In this document: piece by piece, positions 17,719 to 27,028 of the stretch
How positions within the stretch are numbered: position 1 is the first letter of the stretch
How the letters are laid out: every line of letters starts with the position of its first letter
From: Mesorhizobium sp. ZC-5
GTDB lineage: Bacteria > Pseudomonadota > Alphaproteobacteria > Rhizobiales > Rhizobiaceae
Assembly: GCF_025753855.1 (NCBI RefSeq)
Contig: NZ_JAOWPT010000002.1
Location: 806,001 to 870,000, forward strand
DNA length: 64,000 bases
Reading direction: 5' to 3'
Made by a program: the position numbers and the translations under genes
Notes under the pieces: generated by a model
Databases searched by the model: none
The model's input: only the letters and a program-made list of their open reading frames with translations
Told to the model about the DNA's origin: nothing

Positions 17719-18258
17719 TTGGATACGTTTGGCCAATCGCCGCAGCCGGTCATCGAGACGCAGAGGCTCCGTCTCCGCCGCCACCGTATCGATGATTTCG
17801 AAGCGTTTGTGGCGCTATGGGCGACCCCCAAGGTCGTGCGCTTCATCACCGGCAAGCCCTCCACGCGCGAGGAAAGCTGGGGGCGATACCTGCGCACCGC
17901 CGGCTCGTGGAGTGTGCTTGGCTTCGGTTTCTTCGCCGTGGAGGAGAAGTCGACGGGCGCCTATCTCGGCGACGCCGGCTTTCACGATGCTAGGCGCGAC
18001 ATGCTTCCTTCCATCGAAGGGATACCGGAGGCGGGCTGGGTACTGAGCCCCTCCGTGCATGGAAAAGGGTTTGCCACCGAAATAGTCAAGGCATTGCACG
18101 CCTGGGGTGACAGTTACCTCCAGGCGGAAAAATCAGTGTGCATCATAAGCCCCGAAAACCTGGCCTCGATCCGAGTCGCCGAGAAATGCGGCTATGCCGA
18201 AGTGACCCGGACCACCTATCACGACGACACCGTGATCCTGTTCGAGCGGCACAGGTAG
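17719..18258 (+). CDS. GNAT N-acetyltransferase (RimJ/RimL-like), tandem copy 2
   Basis: The 179-residue product is a paralogue of the preceding GNAT, sharing blocks such as TREESW, RYLR, WSVLGFGF, EGIPEAGW, HGKG and VAEKCGY in the same order. I prefer the TTG at 17719: AGGAGGA lies five bases upstream and the alignment with copy 1 begins at this point. An ATG at 17668 is in frame but would add a non-homologous leader. Tandem duplication followed by divergence is the simplest reading. The catalytic loop (HGKGFATEIV) is kept, so both copies look active. Substrate unknown. Confidence 0.83.
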   Translation: MDTFGQSPQPVIETQRLRLRRHRIDDFEAFVALWATPKVVRFITGKPSTREESWGRYLRTAGSWSVLGFGFFAVEEKSTGAYLGDAGFHDARRDMLPSIEGIPEAGWVLSPSVHGKGFATEIVKALHAWGDSYLQAEKSVCIISPENLASIRVAEKCGYAEVTRTTYHDDTVILFERHR

Positions 18259-18300
18259 ATATCGGCCGCGTGGCCGGGCCTACGGGTGCGCCCGCGCGGA

Positions 18301-18960
18301 TCAATCCTTTGGTTGCTTGGCCTTACGGAGATAAGGCAGCACGCGCTCGAACTCGCCGAATTTCTCCTTGGCCTCGTCGTCCGGCACCGCGGCTGTGATG
18401 ATCACGTCCTCGCCCTGCTTCCAGTTGGCGGGCGTCGCCACCTTGTGTTTGGCGGTCAGCTGGATGGAATCGATGGCGCGCAGGATCTCGTCGAAGTTGC
18501 GGCCGGTCGTCATCGGATAGGTGAGGGTCAATTTCACCTTCTTGTCCGGCCCGACGACAAACACCGAGCGGACGGTCGCGTTGTCGGCGGGCGTGCGGCC
18601 TTCCGAACTGTCGCCGGCGCCGGCCGGCAGCATGTCGTAGAGCTTGGCGACCTTCAGGTCTTTGTCGCCGATCAGCGGGTATTCCACCGATTGGCCGGTC
18701 GCTGTCTTGATGTCGGCCTTCCATTTGTCATGGCTCTCGACCGGATCGACCGAAATGCCGATGATCTTGGCGTTGCGCTTCTTGAACTCTCCCGCAAGCC
18801 CTGCCATCGCGCCGAGTTCCGTCGTGCAGACCGGCGTGAAATTCTTCGGATGCGAAAACAGCACGGCATAGCTGTCGCCGATCCAGTCGTGAAAATTGAT
18901 GGTGCCTTGCGTCGTGTCGGCGGTGAAATCCGGCGCGGTGTCGTTGATGCGGATGCTCAT
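18301..18960 (-). CDS. 1-Cys peroxiredoxin (Prx6 type)
   Basis: The 219-residue protein reduces peroxides through one peroxidatic cysteine, Cys45 in HPKNFTPVCTTELG. The long C-terminal arm (TYPMTTGRNFDEILRAIDSIQLT) and the absence of a typical resolving Cys place it in the 1-Cys Prx6 subgroup. Conserved Thr42 and the downstream Arg of the active site are in place. It is cytoplasmic and monocistronic. The electron donor cannot be told from sequence. Confidence 0.92.
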   Translation of the reverse strand: MSIRINDTAPDFTADTTQGTINFHDWIGDSYAVLFSHPKNFTPVCTTELGAMAGLAGEFKKRNAKIIGISVDPVESHDKWKADIKTATGQSVEYPLIGDKDLKVAKLYDMLPAGAGDSSEGRTPADNATVRSVFVVGPDKKVKLTLTYPMTTGRNFDEILRAIDSIQLTAKHKVATPANWKQGEDVIITAAVPDDEAKEKFGEFERVLPYLRKAKQPKD

Positions 18961-19323
18961 TGGGGTCTCCCGGCTTTCCTGGTTTGGGAGCCATCATAGC
19001 GCAAAGACCGGCGGCTTCGGGAAGTCCAGTGACGATTTTTGGCAATAAAAAATGCAATTTGGCGAAACTGGCCTGCTTCGGGTCGTTTCTTGCGGCGTTT
19101 GCCGTCGGCGCAACATGCACGTTGCGGAAGATATTCAAAACGCGCCAAGGCCTACTCCTGAAAGTTGCCGGTCCGGGGTACCATTTTTGTCAGCATCGGC
19201 TAGATTTTGGCGAATTTCGAATGTGACCATATTGCGGCGCAGCACACCGAACCTACATGTGCGTCTCGCAAATTGCCTGTCGATCACTGCGATACGGACA
19301 TTCATCCCACGAGGGGAACCAAC
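18961..19323. other. Divergent intergenic region between peroxiredoxin and RND adaptor genes
   Basis: This 363-bp gap should hold the promoters of both divergent genes. No gene with a recognisable motif is seen; short ORFs here lack ribosome-binding sites. The part nearest the peroxiredoxin gene is AT-richer (around 19035-19065). A GAGGGGAA ribosome-binding site precedes the adaptor ATG at 19324. No TetR-type regulator gene, often found beside RND pumps, is present. Confidence 0.5.
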
Positions 19324-20517
19324 ATGAACGAGACGGTCAGCCGACTTGCGGTCACCCGCGGCAGCAGCCGGGGCATGAGCCTTCGAACCGGCCTGCTGGT
19401 GCTTTTCTGGGCTCTTGCCGCCACCTCTTCACACCATGCCTGGGCCCAGCAGCCGGAGCTGCCGGTCGTCTCCGCCGCCAAGCCGGTGGTGCGCGACATC
19501 GTCGAGGACGACGAATTCGTCGGCCGGTTCGAGGCTGTCGACGAAGTGGCGATCCGCTCGCGTGTCAGCGGTTACCTCGCCGAGGTCCATTTTCGCGACG
19601 GTGCCGTCGTCAACAAGGGCGACCTCTTGTTCACCATCGACCAGCGTCCCTACCAGGCGGCATATGACGCTGCCAAGTCGCAGGTCGACGTTGCCAGTAG
19701 CCTGACCCAGTTTGCTACGTCCCAGCTCGAACGTGCGGAATCCCTTGCCAGCTCCGGCAATCTCGCCGCCTCGGTGCTTGATGACCGCAGGCGTGAAAGC
19801 CTTTCGGCGCAGGCGCAACTGCAAGGCGCCAATGCCGCCCTTCGCAACGCCAGCCTCGACCTCGAGTTCACCGAGATACGGGCGCCGATTTCGGGCCGCA
19901 TCGGCCGCCGGCTAGTTTCGGCGGGCAATCTGGTGCAGCCGGATTCCACCTTGCTGACCACGGTCGTCGCCTGGGACCCGATCGATTTCTATTTCGACAT
20001 CGATGAGCGCACCTATTTCAGCTATGCGCGTGATGCCCGCGAGCGTGGCGGCACCATGCAGGAAGGCTCCAACAATCTCGACGTCGTCGTCCGCGTCGCC
20101 GACCGCAACGAGGCGGTGTTCAAAGGCAAGCTCGATTTCGCCGAGAACCGTCTCGACAACGCCAGCGGCACGATGCGCGTGCGGGCGAGGTTCGACAACA
20201 AGGACGGCGTCCTGCAGCCGGGCATGTTCGGCCGTATCAACGTCCCCGGATCGCTGCCGCATCGCGGCATCCTGGTTCCCGACGCCGCGATTGGCGCCGA
20301 CCAGGACCGTCGCATCGTCTTCGTGCTCGATGACACCGGTACGGTCTCGACCAAGCCCGTGCGCACCGGCCCCAATCTCGACGGCTACCGCGTCATCCGC
20401 GAAGGCCTGACCGGCGACGAAACCATCGTCGTCAACGGGCTGATGCGGGTGCGGCCCGGCGTCAAGGTGAAGGCTGAAATGGTGACCTTGCCTCCCAAGG
20501 CCGAAACGGCGGAATAA
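19324..20517 (+). CDS. RND efflux periplasmic adaptor (membrane fusion protein)
   Basis: The 397-residue protein is the periplasmic adaptor of a tripartite RND efflux pump (MexE/AcrA family). A signal sequence (about residues 20-42, ending AWAQ) precedes the lipoyl half motif RVSGYLAEVHFRDGAVVNKGDLLFTID, shown in part as GYLAEVHFRDG. A helical hairpin follows at about 110-170, then the second lipoyl half TEIRAPISGRIGRR and beta-barrel strands. I start at 19324 because of the GAGGGGAA site; the ORF is open upstream to 19207. The inner-membrane pump gene follows after four bases. No outer-membrane channel gene is adjacent, so a shared TolC-like protein is likely. Confidence 0.92.
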   Translation: MNETVSRLAVTRGSSRGMSLRTGLLVLFWALAATSSHHAWAQQPELPVVSAAKPVVRDIVEDDEFVGRFEAVDEVAIRSRVSGYLAEVHFRDGAVVNKGDLLFTIDQRPYQAAYDAAKSQVDVASSLTQFATSQLERAESLASSGNLAASVLDDRRRESLSAQAQLQGANAALRNASLDLEFTEIRAPISGRIGRRLVSAGNLVQPDSTLLTTVVAWDPIDFYFDIDERTYFSYARDARERGGTMQEGSNNLDVVVRVADRNEAVFKGKLDFAENRLDNASGTMRVRARFDNKDGVLQPGMFGRINVPGSLPHRGILVPDAAIGADQDRRIVFVLDDTGTVSTKPVRTGPNLDGYRVIREGLTGDETIVVNGLMRVRPGVKVKAEMVTLPPKAETAE

Positions 20518-20521
20518 TCCG

Positions 20522-23500
20522 ATGCGCTTCGCTCATTTCTTCGTCGACCGGCCGATCTTCGCCTCGGTCGTGTCCATCGTCGTGCTGATTGTCGGCGCCA
20601 TCGCCTACACCCAGCTTCCCGTCTCCCAGTATCCGGAGATCGCCCCGCCGACCATCGTCGTGCGCGCCGCCTATCCCGGCGCCGACGCCGAGACGGTCGC
20701 CGCCACCGTGGCGACGCCGATCGAGCAAGAGATCAACGGCGTCGAGAACATGCTCTATATGTCGTCCTATTCGTCGAACGACGGGGCGATGGCGCTGACG
20801 GTCACCTTCAGGCCGGGCACCGATCTCAACCAGGCGCAGGTGCTGGTGCAGAACAGGGTCGCGGTCGCCGAGCCGCGCTTGCCGGAGGATGTCCGCCGTC
20901 TCGGCGTCACTACGGCCAAGAGTTCGCCCGACCTGATGATGGTCATCCACATGCTGTCGCCGGACGACACCTACGACCAGCTCTATGTGTCCAACTACGC
21001 CCGTTCGCGGGTGCGCGACGTGCTCCTGCGCCTCGACGGCGTCGGCGACCTGATCATCTTCGGCGAGCGCGAATTCTCGCTGCGCATCTGGCTCGACCCG
21101 GAAAAGCTGTCGGCCTACGGCATGACCGCCGCCGACATCGTGCAGGCGCTGCGCGACCAGAACGTGCAGGTTTCCGGCGGTTCCGTCGGCGCGCCGCCGA
21201 TGAACAACGGTACCGCTTTCGAATATACGGTGACCACGCAAGGGCGCTTCGACGACGCGCGCGACTTCCGTTATGTCATCGTCAAATCGACCGAGGACGG
21301 CCGGCTGATCTCGCTGCAGGACGTCGCCCGCATCGAACTCGGCGCCAAGGACTACGTCACCAACTCCTATCTGGACGGCAAGCCGGCGGTGGCGCTTGGC
21401 ATCTTCCAGCGGCCGGGTTCCAACGCCCTTGCCTCGGCCGAGGAAATCCAGGCGACGATCGCCGAACTGTCGAAGGACTTCCCCAAAGGGCTGAGCTACG
21501 ACATCGTCTACAATCCGACTGAATTCATTCAGCAATCGATCAACGAGGTGTACAAGACGATCCTCGAAGCGATGGCGCTGGTCGTCATCGTCATCCTGAT
21601 CTTCCTGCAATCGTGGCGCACAGCGATCATCCCGATCGTCGCCATACCGGTCTCGCTGATCGGCACGCTCGCGGTCCTTTATGCATTCGGCTTCTCGCTG
21701 AACATGCTGACGCTGTTCGGCCTGGTGCTGGCGATCGGCATCGTCGTCGACGATGCCATCGTCGTGGTCGAGAACGTCGAACGCAACATCGCCGAGGGGC
21801 TCGATCCCAATCCGGCGGCGCACCGGACCATGGACGAGGTCGGCACCGCTGTCATGGCGATCTCGCTGGTGCTGATTTCCGTCTTCGTGCCGGCGGCGTT
21901 CATCCCCGGCATTACCGGGCAGTTCTACCTGCAGTTCGCCATCACCATCGCGGTGTCGACGGCGATCTCGGCGTTCATCTCCCTGACGCTGTCGCCGGCA
22001 CTTGCCGCGCTGCTGCTCAAGCCGCACCACGAGTCCCAGAAGGAGCCACGCACGGCCATAGGGCGGTTCGGGCGACGCATGGCCAATGGTTTCAACCGGG
22101 GCTTCGATCGCGTTTCGGAAGGTTATGGCCGGCTGGTCAAGGCGCTCGTCGGCTCGACGGCGGCGCTGCTGGCCATGCTCGCCGTCTTCGCCCTGCTGAT
22201 CTATGCGACAATCTTCATGGTGCAGACGGTACCGCGCGGCTTCATCCCGAGCATGGACCAGGGATATGCGATCGTCGTCGTGCAACTGCCCGACGGGTCG
22301 TCGCTCGAACGCACCGATGCCGTCATCCAGCGGGCGACGGAGATTGTCCGCGCGACGCCGGGCGTGCGCAATGCCGTGGCGTTCTCCGGCTTCTCCGGCG
22401 CCACCTTCACCAACGCCAGCAATGCCGGCGTGATCTTCGCCCCGTTCCAGCCGTTCGAGGAACGGCTCAAGAATGGCGAAACGGCCGACAAGATCATCGG
22501 CACGCTGTTCGGCAGCCTGCAAGGCATCCAGGAGGCCTTCATCATCGCGCTGCCGCCGCCGCCGGTGCCCGGCATCGGCAATTCCGGCGGCTTCAAGATG
22601 CAACTGCAAGAACGTAATAGCGCCGATATGCGGCAGATACTGGCGCTTGCCCAGCAACTGGCCGGGCAGGCGAACCAGACGCCTGGCCTGACCGGCGTGT
22701 TCACCACCTTCTCGGCGTCGAGCCCGCAATACTACCTTGCCATCGACCGCGACAAGGCACGCATCCTGAACGTCGCCATACCGGCGATCTTCGAAACGCT
22801 GTCGATGAATCTCGGCACCGCCTACGTCAACGACTTCAATGCGTTCGGCCGGGTCTACCAGGTGCGCGCGCAGGCCGATCAGGCCTTCCGCATCGACCGC
22901 GACGACATATTGAAGCTCAAGGTCAGGTCGCAGTCGGGCGAACTGGTGCCGCTGGGCACGCTGGTCGAAATCCAGGATTCGACTGGTCCGTCGCTGGTGC
23001 AACGCTACAACATGTACGTGTCGGTGCCGCTGCAGGGCAATGCAGCGCCCGGCGTCTCGACCGGCGACGCGTTGAAGAAGATGGAGGAACTCGCCAACAC
23101 GACGCTGCCCGACGGAACCTCCTTCGAATGGACGGAGCTTGCGTTGCAGGAGAGCCAGACCGGCAACCAGGCGGTCTTCATCTTCGGCCTGTCGGTGCTG
23201 TTCGTCTTCCTGGCGCTGGCGGCACAGTATGAAAGCTGGATCATGCCGTTCGCCATCGTGCTGATCGTGCCGCTCGGCGTGCTGGCGGCGATGATCGGCG
23301 TGTTCATGCGCGGGCTCGACAACAACATCCTGGTGCAGGTCGGCCTCATCGTGCTGATCGGCCTGGCGGCGAAGAACGCCATCCTGATCGTCGAGTTCGC
23401 CAGGCAAGCACAGGACCGGGGCCTGTCGCCGGTCGACGCCGCGGTGGAGGCTTGCCGCTTGCGCCTGCGGCCGATCCTGATGACGGCCTTCGCCTTCATC

Positions 23501-23698
23501 CTCGGCGTCGTGCCGCTGATGCTGGCTGAAGGTCCCGGCGCGGAAATGCGCCAGTCGCTCGGCACCACGGTGTTCTCCGGCATGCTCGGCGTCACCCTCG
23601 TCGGACTGGTGCTGACGCCGGTGTTCTATGTCGCGCTGCGGCGGCTGTTCCCGCTGCGGGTCAAGCAGCTTCCCGCCGAGGAAGTGCCGGCCGAATAA
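20522..23698 (+). CDS. RND multidrug efflux transporter, HAE1 family
   Basis: This 1058-residue inner-membrane proton/drug antiporter has the full MexF/AcrB-like architecture. It starts MRFAHFFVDRPIFASVVSI and has twelve expected transmembrane helices with two large periplasmic loops. Helix 4 carries the motif GIVVDDAIVVVENVERN, with the paired aspartates used in proton transfer. The C-terminal repeat shows LIGLAAKNAILIVEFARQAQ and LRLRPILMTAFAFILGV. It is translated together with the adaptor upstream and followed by a strong terminator. Substrates are not predictable by eye; solvents and antibiotics are the family range. Confidence 0.95.
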   Translation: MRFAHFFVDRPIFASVVSIVVLIVGAIAYTQLPVSQYPEIAPPTIVVRAAYPGADAETVAATVATPIEQEINGVENMLYMSSYSSNDGAMALTVTFRPGTDLNQAQVLVQNRVAVAEPRLPEDVRRLGVTTAKSSPDLMMVIHMLSPDDTYDQLYVSNYARSRVRDVLLRLDGVGDLIIFGEREFSLRIWLDPEKLSAYGMTAADIVQALRDQNVQVSGGSVGAPPMNNGTAFEYTVTTQGRFDDARDFRYVIVKSTEDGRLISLQDVARIELGAKDYVTNSYLDGKPAVALGIFQRPGSNALASAEEIQATIAELSKDFPKGLSYDIVYNPTEFIQQSINEVYKTILEAMALVVIVILIFLQSWRTAIIPIVAIPVSLIGTLAVLYAFGFSLNMLTLFGLVLAIGIVVDDAIVVVENVERNIAEGLDPNPAAHRTMDEVGTAVMAISLVLISVFVPAAFIPGITGQFYLQFAITIAVSTAISAFISLTLSPALAALLLKPHHESQKEPRTAIGRFGRRMANGFNRGFDRVSEGYGRLVKALVGSTAALLAMLAVFALLIYATIFMVQTVPRGFIPSMDQGYAIVVVQLPDGSSLERTDAVIQRATEIVRATPGVRNAVAFSGFSGATFTNASNAGVIFAPFQPFEERLKNGETADKIIGTLFGSLQGIQEAFIIALPPPPVPGIGNSGGFKMQLQERNSADMRQILALAQQLAGQANQTPGLTGVFTTFSASSPQYYLAIDRDKARILNVAIPAIFETLSMNLGTAYVNDFNAFGRVYQVRAQADQAFRIDRDDILKLKVRSQSGELVPLGTLVEIQDSTGPSLVQRYNMYVSVPLQGNAAPGVSTGDALKKMEELANTTLPDGTSFEWTELALQESQTGNQAVFIFGLSVLFVFLALAAQYESWIMPFAIVLIVPLGVLAAMIGVFMRGLDNNILVQVGLIVLIGLAAKNAILIVEFARQAQDRGLSPVDAAVEACRLRLRPILMTAFAFILGVVPLMLAEGPGAEMRQSLGTTVFSGMLGVTLVGLVLTPVFYVALRRLFPLRVKQLPAEEVPAE

Positions 23699-23718
23699 TC
23701 GGCGCGATCATTCACGAA

Positions 23719-23755
23719 AAAGAGCCGGGGCAAATCCTGCCCCGGCTCTTTCTTT
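23719..23755 (+). terminator. Rho-independent terminator after the RND operon
   Basis: A perfect 14-bp stem (AAAGAGCCGGGGCA with TGCCCCGGCTCTTT, 23719-23732 and 23738-23751) with a 5-base loop is followed by TCTTT. It lies 20 bases past the RND pump stop and before the convergent cyclase gene. The A-run on the left side means it could work on both strands. Confidence 0.9.
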
Positions 23756-23813
23756 GAATGACTGAATCCCTGACATTCGGGGTTCGGATCGGGGTCGCCC
23801 GGCGTGAACGCGG

Positions 23814-24962
23814 TCAGTAGGCGAACACCTGCTGCACGCCTTCGAAGCCCTTGAATTCGACTTCAGCGGTCAGCCTGGTCCCGCTGCCGAGATGTCCGGC
23901 GGCGAGGCCCGAGGCTACCCGCGAGCAGCCGAGCGTCGACGCTGCCTGCAGCAGCCGCGCGGCAAAGTTGACGGGCTGGCCGATCGCGGTGAAATCGAGC
24001 CGCCCGGAACCACCGACGTTGCCGAAATGGAAGCGTCCGGCATGCAGGGCGGAGCGGATTTTTGCATCGGCCGCCACAGTTGAAGCGGCAAGCATCGCCT
24101 CCCCGCTTCTGACGGCTTCCACAGCCCCGAGGACAGCCTTGGCGAGCCCGTCCTCGTCGGCATAGGGAAAGATCGCCAGGAAACCGTCGCCCAGGAATTT
24201 CAGGATCTCCCCGCCATTGGCCTCGACCGGCGGCACGACCAGGTCGAACACGGCATTCAGCATGGCAACGGCCTCAGGCCCGCTCATTGCGCCGGACACT
24301 CGCGTGAAGTCGACGACGTCGACGAACAATATCGCAGCCTCGATCTCTTCGCCGTCGCCGCGATGGATCTTGCCCTTGAGGATCTGGTCGCCGCTGTCGC
24401 GGCCGACATAGGCCGAGAGCAGATTCGCCGCGTTAAGGCGCAGGACATGGATTTCAGCGAGCCGCGCCAGCGGCGCGTTGATGCGCTGGAGTGCGGCGAC
24501 CGCCCGGTCGGAGAAGCCGTCCGGCGCCTTCGTCGCCCAGCTGACCGCGTCCGCTTCGCCCGTGGTGTAGATCACCGGCTGCATCAGATAGTCGGTAAAT
24601 CCTTCAGCCACGAGATCGCCGAACAGCTTGTATTCGTCCACCGTGTCAGGACCGAGCCTGCGGCGCAAAGGCTTCTGGCTCTCGCTGACGACCGGCACCG
24701 GATTGGCGGTGTATTCATCGGTCGCAAACAGCCCCAATTCGCCGAGCCGGGCAATGGCGCCCTCTTCGGGAGTCCAGCCGAAGCGCCAGCCCACCAGGTT
24801 CGGATCGAGGACGGTTGTGAACAAGGCGAAGCGGTCGACCGGCACACCGGCCGCGACCAGTTGGCGGCAGACGCCATCCGCCAGATCGTTGGCGCTGGCA
24901 CACGGCCGCGCGCCTTCGAGCATCCAGGCAAATAGCGCGTCGATTGCCGCTTCGTCGATCAT
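23814..24962 (-). CDS. Class III adenylate/guanylate cyclase
   Basis: The 382-residue protein has a C-terminal class III nucleotide cyclase domain (about 205-370). It includes the metal-binding Asp in LFVDVVDFTRVSG, the second segment LKFLGDGFLAIFP (with Asp), and the later VGGSGRLDFTAIGQPVNFAARL. The N-terminal 190 residues form a domain common in rhizobial cyclases but with no clear fold by eye. No transmembrane helix is seen, so it is likely cytoplasmic. It would make cAMP as a second messenger. Substrate-specifying residues were not checked, so ATP over GTP is by family frequency. Confidence 0.88.
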   Translation of the reverse strand: MIDEAAIDALFAWMLEGARPCASANDLADGVCRQLVAAGVPVDRFALFTTVLDPNLVGWRFGWTPEEGAIARLGELGLFATDEYTANPVPVVSESQKPLRRRLGPDTVDEYKLFGDLVAEGFTDYLMQPVIYTTGEADAVSWATKAPDGFSDRAVAALQRINAPLARLAEIHVLRLNAANLLSAYVGRDSGDQILKGKIHRGDGEEIEAAILFVDVVDFTRVSGAMSGPEAVAMLNAVFDLVVPPVEANGGEILKFLGDGFLAIFPYADEDGLAKAVLGAVEAVRSGEAMLAASTVAADAKIRSALHAGRFHFGNVGGSGRLDFTAIGQPVNFAARLLQAASTLGCSRVASGLAAGHLGSGTRLTAEVEFKGFEGVQQVFAY

Positions 24963-25001
24963 GGCGTGAAGCCTGCGCGATCAGCGTGCGGCAGGCAAGC
25001 C

Positions 25002-26591
25002 TCAGGCGGCTTCCCGCACTTGGTAATCCTTCACTGCGGTGAAGCGGATTGCCTTCCAGCGCTCGGCCTCGTAATTCAGCGAGAACTCATGCTGGGCGAG
25101 GAACACCGGATCGTTGTCGAGGTCGCGGGCGATGTCCCCGCGATGCGCCTCGATGAAGCGGTGGACTTCGGCGGGGCTGTCGGCGTCGATCCAGCGGCAG
25201 ACCGAAAAGCGCGCCATTTCGAAATCGACCGGCAGCGTGTATTCGACTGACAGCCGCTCCTTCAGCACGTCGAGCTGCAGCGCGCCGACCACGCCGACGA
25301 TCGCCGGAGAGCCGTCTTCGGGCGAGAACAGCTGCACGACGCCCTCCTCGGCCATCTGGTGCAGCGCTTCCTTCAGCTTTTTCGCCTTCATGGCGTCGCC
25401 GAGACGGACGCGGCGCAGGATTTCCGGCGCGAAGTTGGGGACGCCGCGAAACAGCAGCTCCTCGCCTTCGGTCAGCGTGTCGCCGATGCGCAATGTGCCG
25501 TGGTTGGGAATGCCGACGACATCGCCGGCATAGGCTTCGTCGGCGGTGATGCGCGAACGGGCGAAGAAGAACTGCGGCGCCGACAGGCTCATCGGCTTGC
25601 CGGTTCGCACCAGCTTGGCCTTCATGCCGCGCTTGAGCTCACCCGAGCAGACCCGCACGAAGGCGATGCGGTCGCGGTGGTTGGGGTCCATGTTGGCCTG
25701 GATCTTGAAGACGAAGGAGGTCATCTTCTCCTCCGTCGCCTCGACCTTGCGGGTGTCGGCTTCCTGCGCGCGCGGCGGCGGCCCGAAGGCGCCGAGCGCC
25801 TCGATCAGATCGCGCACGCCGTAATTGCGCAGCGCCGAACCGAAATAGACCGGCGTCATGTGGCCTTCGAGGAACGCTTCGCGGTCGAACGGGCGGCAGG
25901 CTTCGCGCGCCAGCTCCAGTTCCTCGATGAAGGCCTCGCGCTCGTTCTCGGGTAACAGCCCGGCAACGCGGTTGGAATCAGGCCCGTTGACGGGCGTCCG
26001 CTCCTTTTCCGCGTCGCCATGGCGGATGGCGTTCTGGGCCAGGTGATAGGTACCGGAGAATGTCTTGCCGCGGCCGATTGGCCAGGTGATCGGTGCGGTG
26101 TCGAGCGCCAGCTTCTGCTCGATCTCGTCCAGGATCTCGAATGTGTCGCGCGCCTCGCGGTCCATCTTGTTGACGAAGGTGATGATCGGGATATCGCGCA
26201 GCCGGCAGACCTCGAACAGCTTCAGCGTGCGCGGCTCGATGCCCTTCGCCCCGTCGATGACCATCACGGCCGAGTCCACCGCGGACAGCGTGCGGTAGGT
26301 GTCGTCGGCGAAGTCCTCGTGGCCGGGCGTGTCGAGCAGGTTGAAGACGTTGTCGCCATATTCGAAGGTCATCACCGAGGTGACCACCGAGATGCCGCGC
26401 TCGCGCTCGATCTTCATCCAGTCGGAACGTGTCTGGATGCGGTCCTTCTTGGCCTTTACCTCGCCGGCGAGCTGGATGGCGCCGCCGAACAAAAGCAGCT
26501 TTTCGGTCAGCGTCGTCTTGCCGGCGTCGGGGTGGGCGATGATCGCGAAGGTGCGGCGGCGCGCCACCGCCTGTTTTATCGTTTCAGCCAT
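25002..26591 (-). CDS. prfC: Peptide chain release factor 3
   Basis: This 529-residue translational GTPase helps recycle RF1/RF2 after termination. The G motifs are clear: AHPDAGKTTL (G1), the G2 Thr region ISVVTSVMTFEY, DTPGHEDF (G3) and NKMDRE (G4). The RF3-specific sequence GRGKTFSGTYHL and the C-terminal domain (LQLDVLKERLSVEY, LQLDVL being family-typical) separate it from EF-G. Length fits RF3. It is monocistronic with the ATG at 26591. Confidence 0.95.
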   Translation of the reverse strand: MAETIKQAVARRRTFAIIAHPDAGKTTLTEKLLLFGGAIQLAGEVKAKKDRIQTRSDWMKIERERGISVVTSVMTFEYGDNVFNLLDTPGHEDFADDTYRTLSAVDSAVMVIDGAKGIEPRTLKLFEVCRLRDIPIITFVNKMDREARDTFEILDEIEQKLALDTAPITWPIGRGKTFSGTYHLAQNAIRHGDAEKERTPVNGPDSNRVAGLLPENEREAFIEELELAREACRPFDREAFLEGHMTPVYFGSALRNYGVRDLIEALGAFGPPPRAQEADTRKVEATEEKMTSFVFKIQANMDPNHRDRIAFVRVCSGELKRGMKAKLVRTGKPMSLSAPQFFFARSRITADEAYAGDVVGIPNHGTLRIGDTLTEGEELLFRGVPNFAPEILRRVRLGDAMKAKKLKEALHQMAEEGVVQLFSPEDGSPAIVGVVGALQLDVLKERLSVEYTLPVDFEMARFSVCRWIDADSPAEVHRFIEAHRGDIARDLDNDPVFLAQHEFSLNYEAERWKAIRFTAVKDYQVREAA

Positions 26592-26675
26592 GTCAGGGGT
26601 ATCTCTCGAATGCGCCGGCTTATAGCGGCGGCAACCTCGTCTGTCGAATGGAAATGCTGGAGGTGTTTCGCACGC

Positions 26676-26709
26676 TTGACTCTATCATCAGTCCACACTA
26701 ATCATTAGT
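26676..26709 (+). promoter_or_regulatory. Promoter with overlapping palindrome upstream of the ArsR gene
   Basis: TTGACT at 26676-26681 and TAATCA at 26699-26704 are 17 bases apart. The 13-bp palindrome ACTAATCATTAGT (26697-26709) covers the -10 and ends one base before the ATG at 26711. That is a natural autoregulatory ArsR site. Transcription would start at or within a base or two of the ATG, so the mRNA may be leaderless. No Shine-Dalgarno is visible. Confidence 0.6.
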
Positions 26710-26710
26710 C

Positions 26711-27028
26711 ATGACTGCTGATAGCCCTCAACTCGCCGCCCTTGGCGATCCAACCCGCCGCACGATCTTCGGGCTGATAGCCGACCGTCCGCGCTCGGTC
26801 GTCGAGATTACGGGGCAGGTGTCCGTATCTCAGTCCGCCGTCTCCCAGCATCTGAAAATATTGCGCGAGTCCCGTCTCGTTCGCGCCGAGCCGAAGGGCG
26901 CCAGCAATGTCTACCACATCGATCCCGATGGGCTTGGCCAGATGCGCGCCTGGCTCGACCGATTCTGGGGCAAGACGCTAGCGGCCTACAAGGTGGCCGT
27001 CGAGCAGGCGCCGGAGGAACCAAGATGA
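26711..27028 (+). CDS. ArsR-family transcriptional repressor
   Basis: The 105-residue winged-helix regulator has the ArsR pattern LAALGDPTRRTIFGLI, the recognition helix VSVSQSAVSQHLKILRES and the wing VRAEPKGASNVYHIDPDGL. No cysteine metal site is seen, so it belongs to the non-metal ArsR group usually paired with AHSA1/SRPBCC genes. Its stop overlaps the ATG of such a gene by four bases. It probably represses its own two-gene operon through the palindrome over the promoter. The inducer is unknown. Confidence 0.9.
   Translation: MTADSPQLAALGDPTRRTIFGLIADRPRSVVEITGQVSVSQSAVSQHLKILRESRLVRAEPKGASNVYHIDPDGLGQMRAWLDRFWGKTLAAYKVAVEQAPEEPR

Noticed and set aside
20462-23407. Very long minus-strand open frame opposite the RND pump gene
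   Set aside because: It mirrors the pump gene, is rich in His/Asp/Arg/Gln without any domain, and arises from GC-rich codon use on the other strand.
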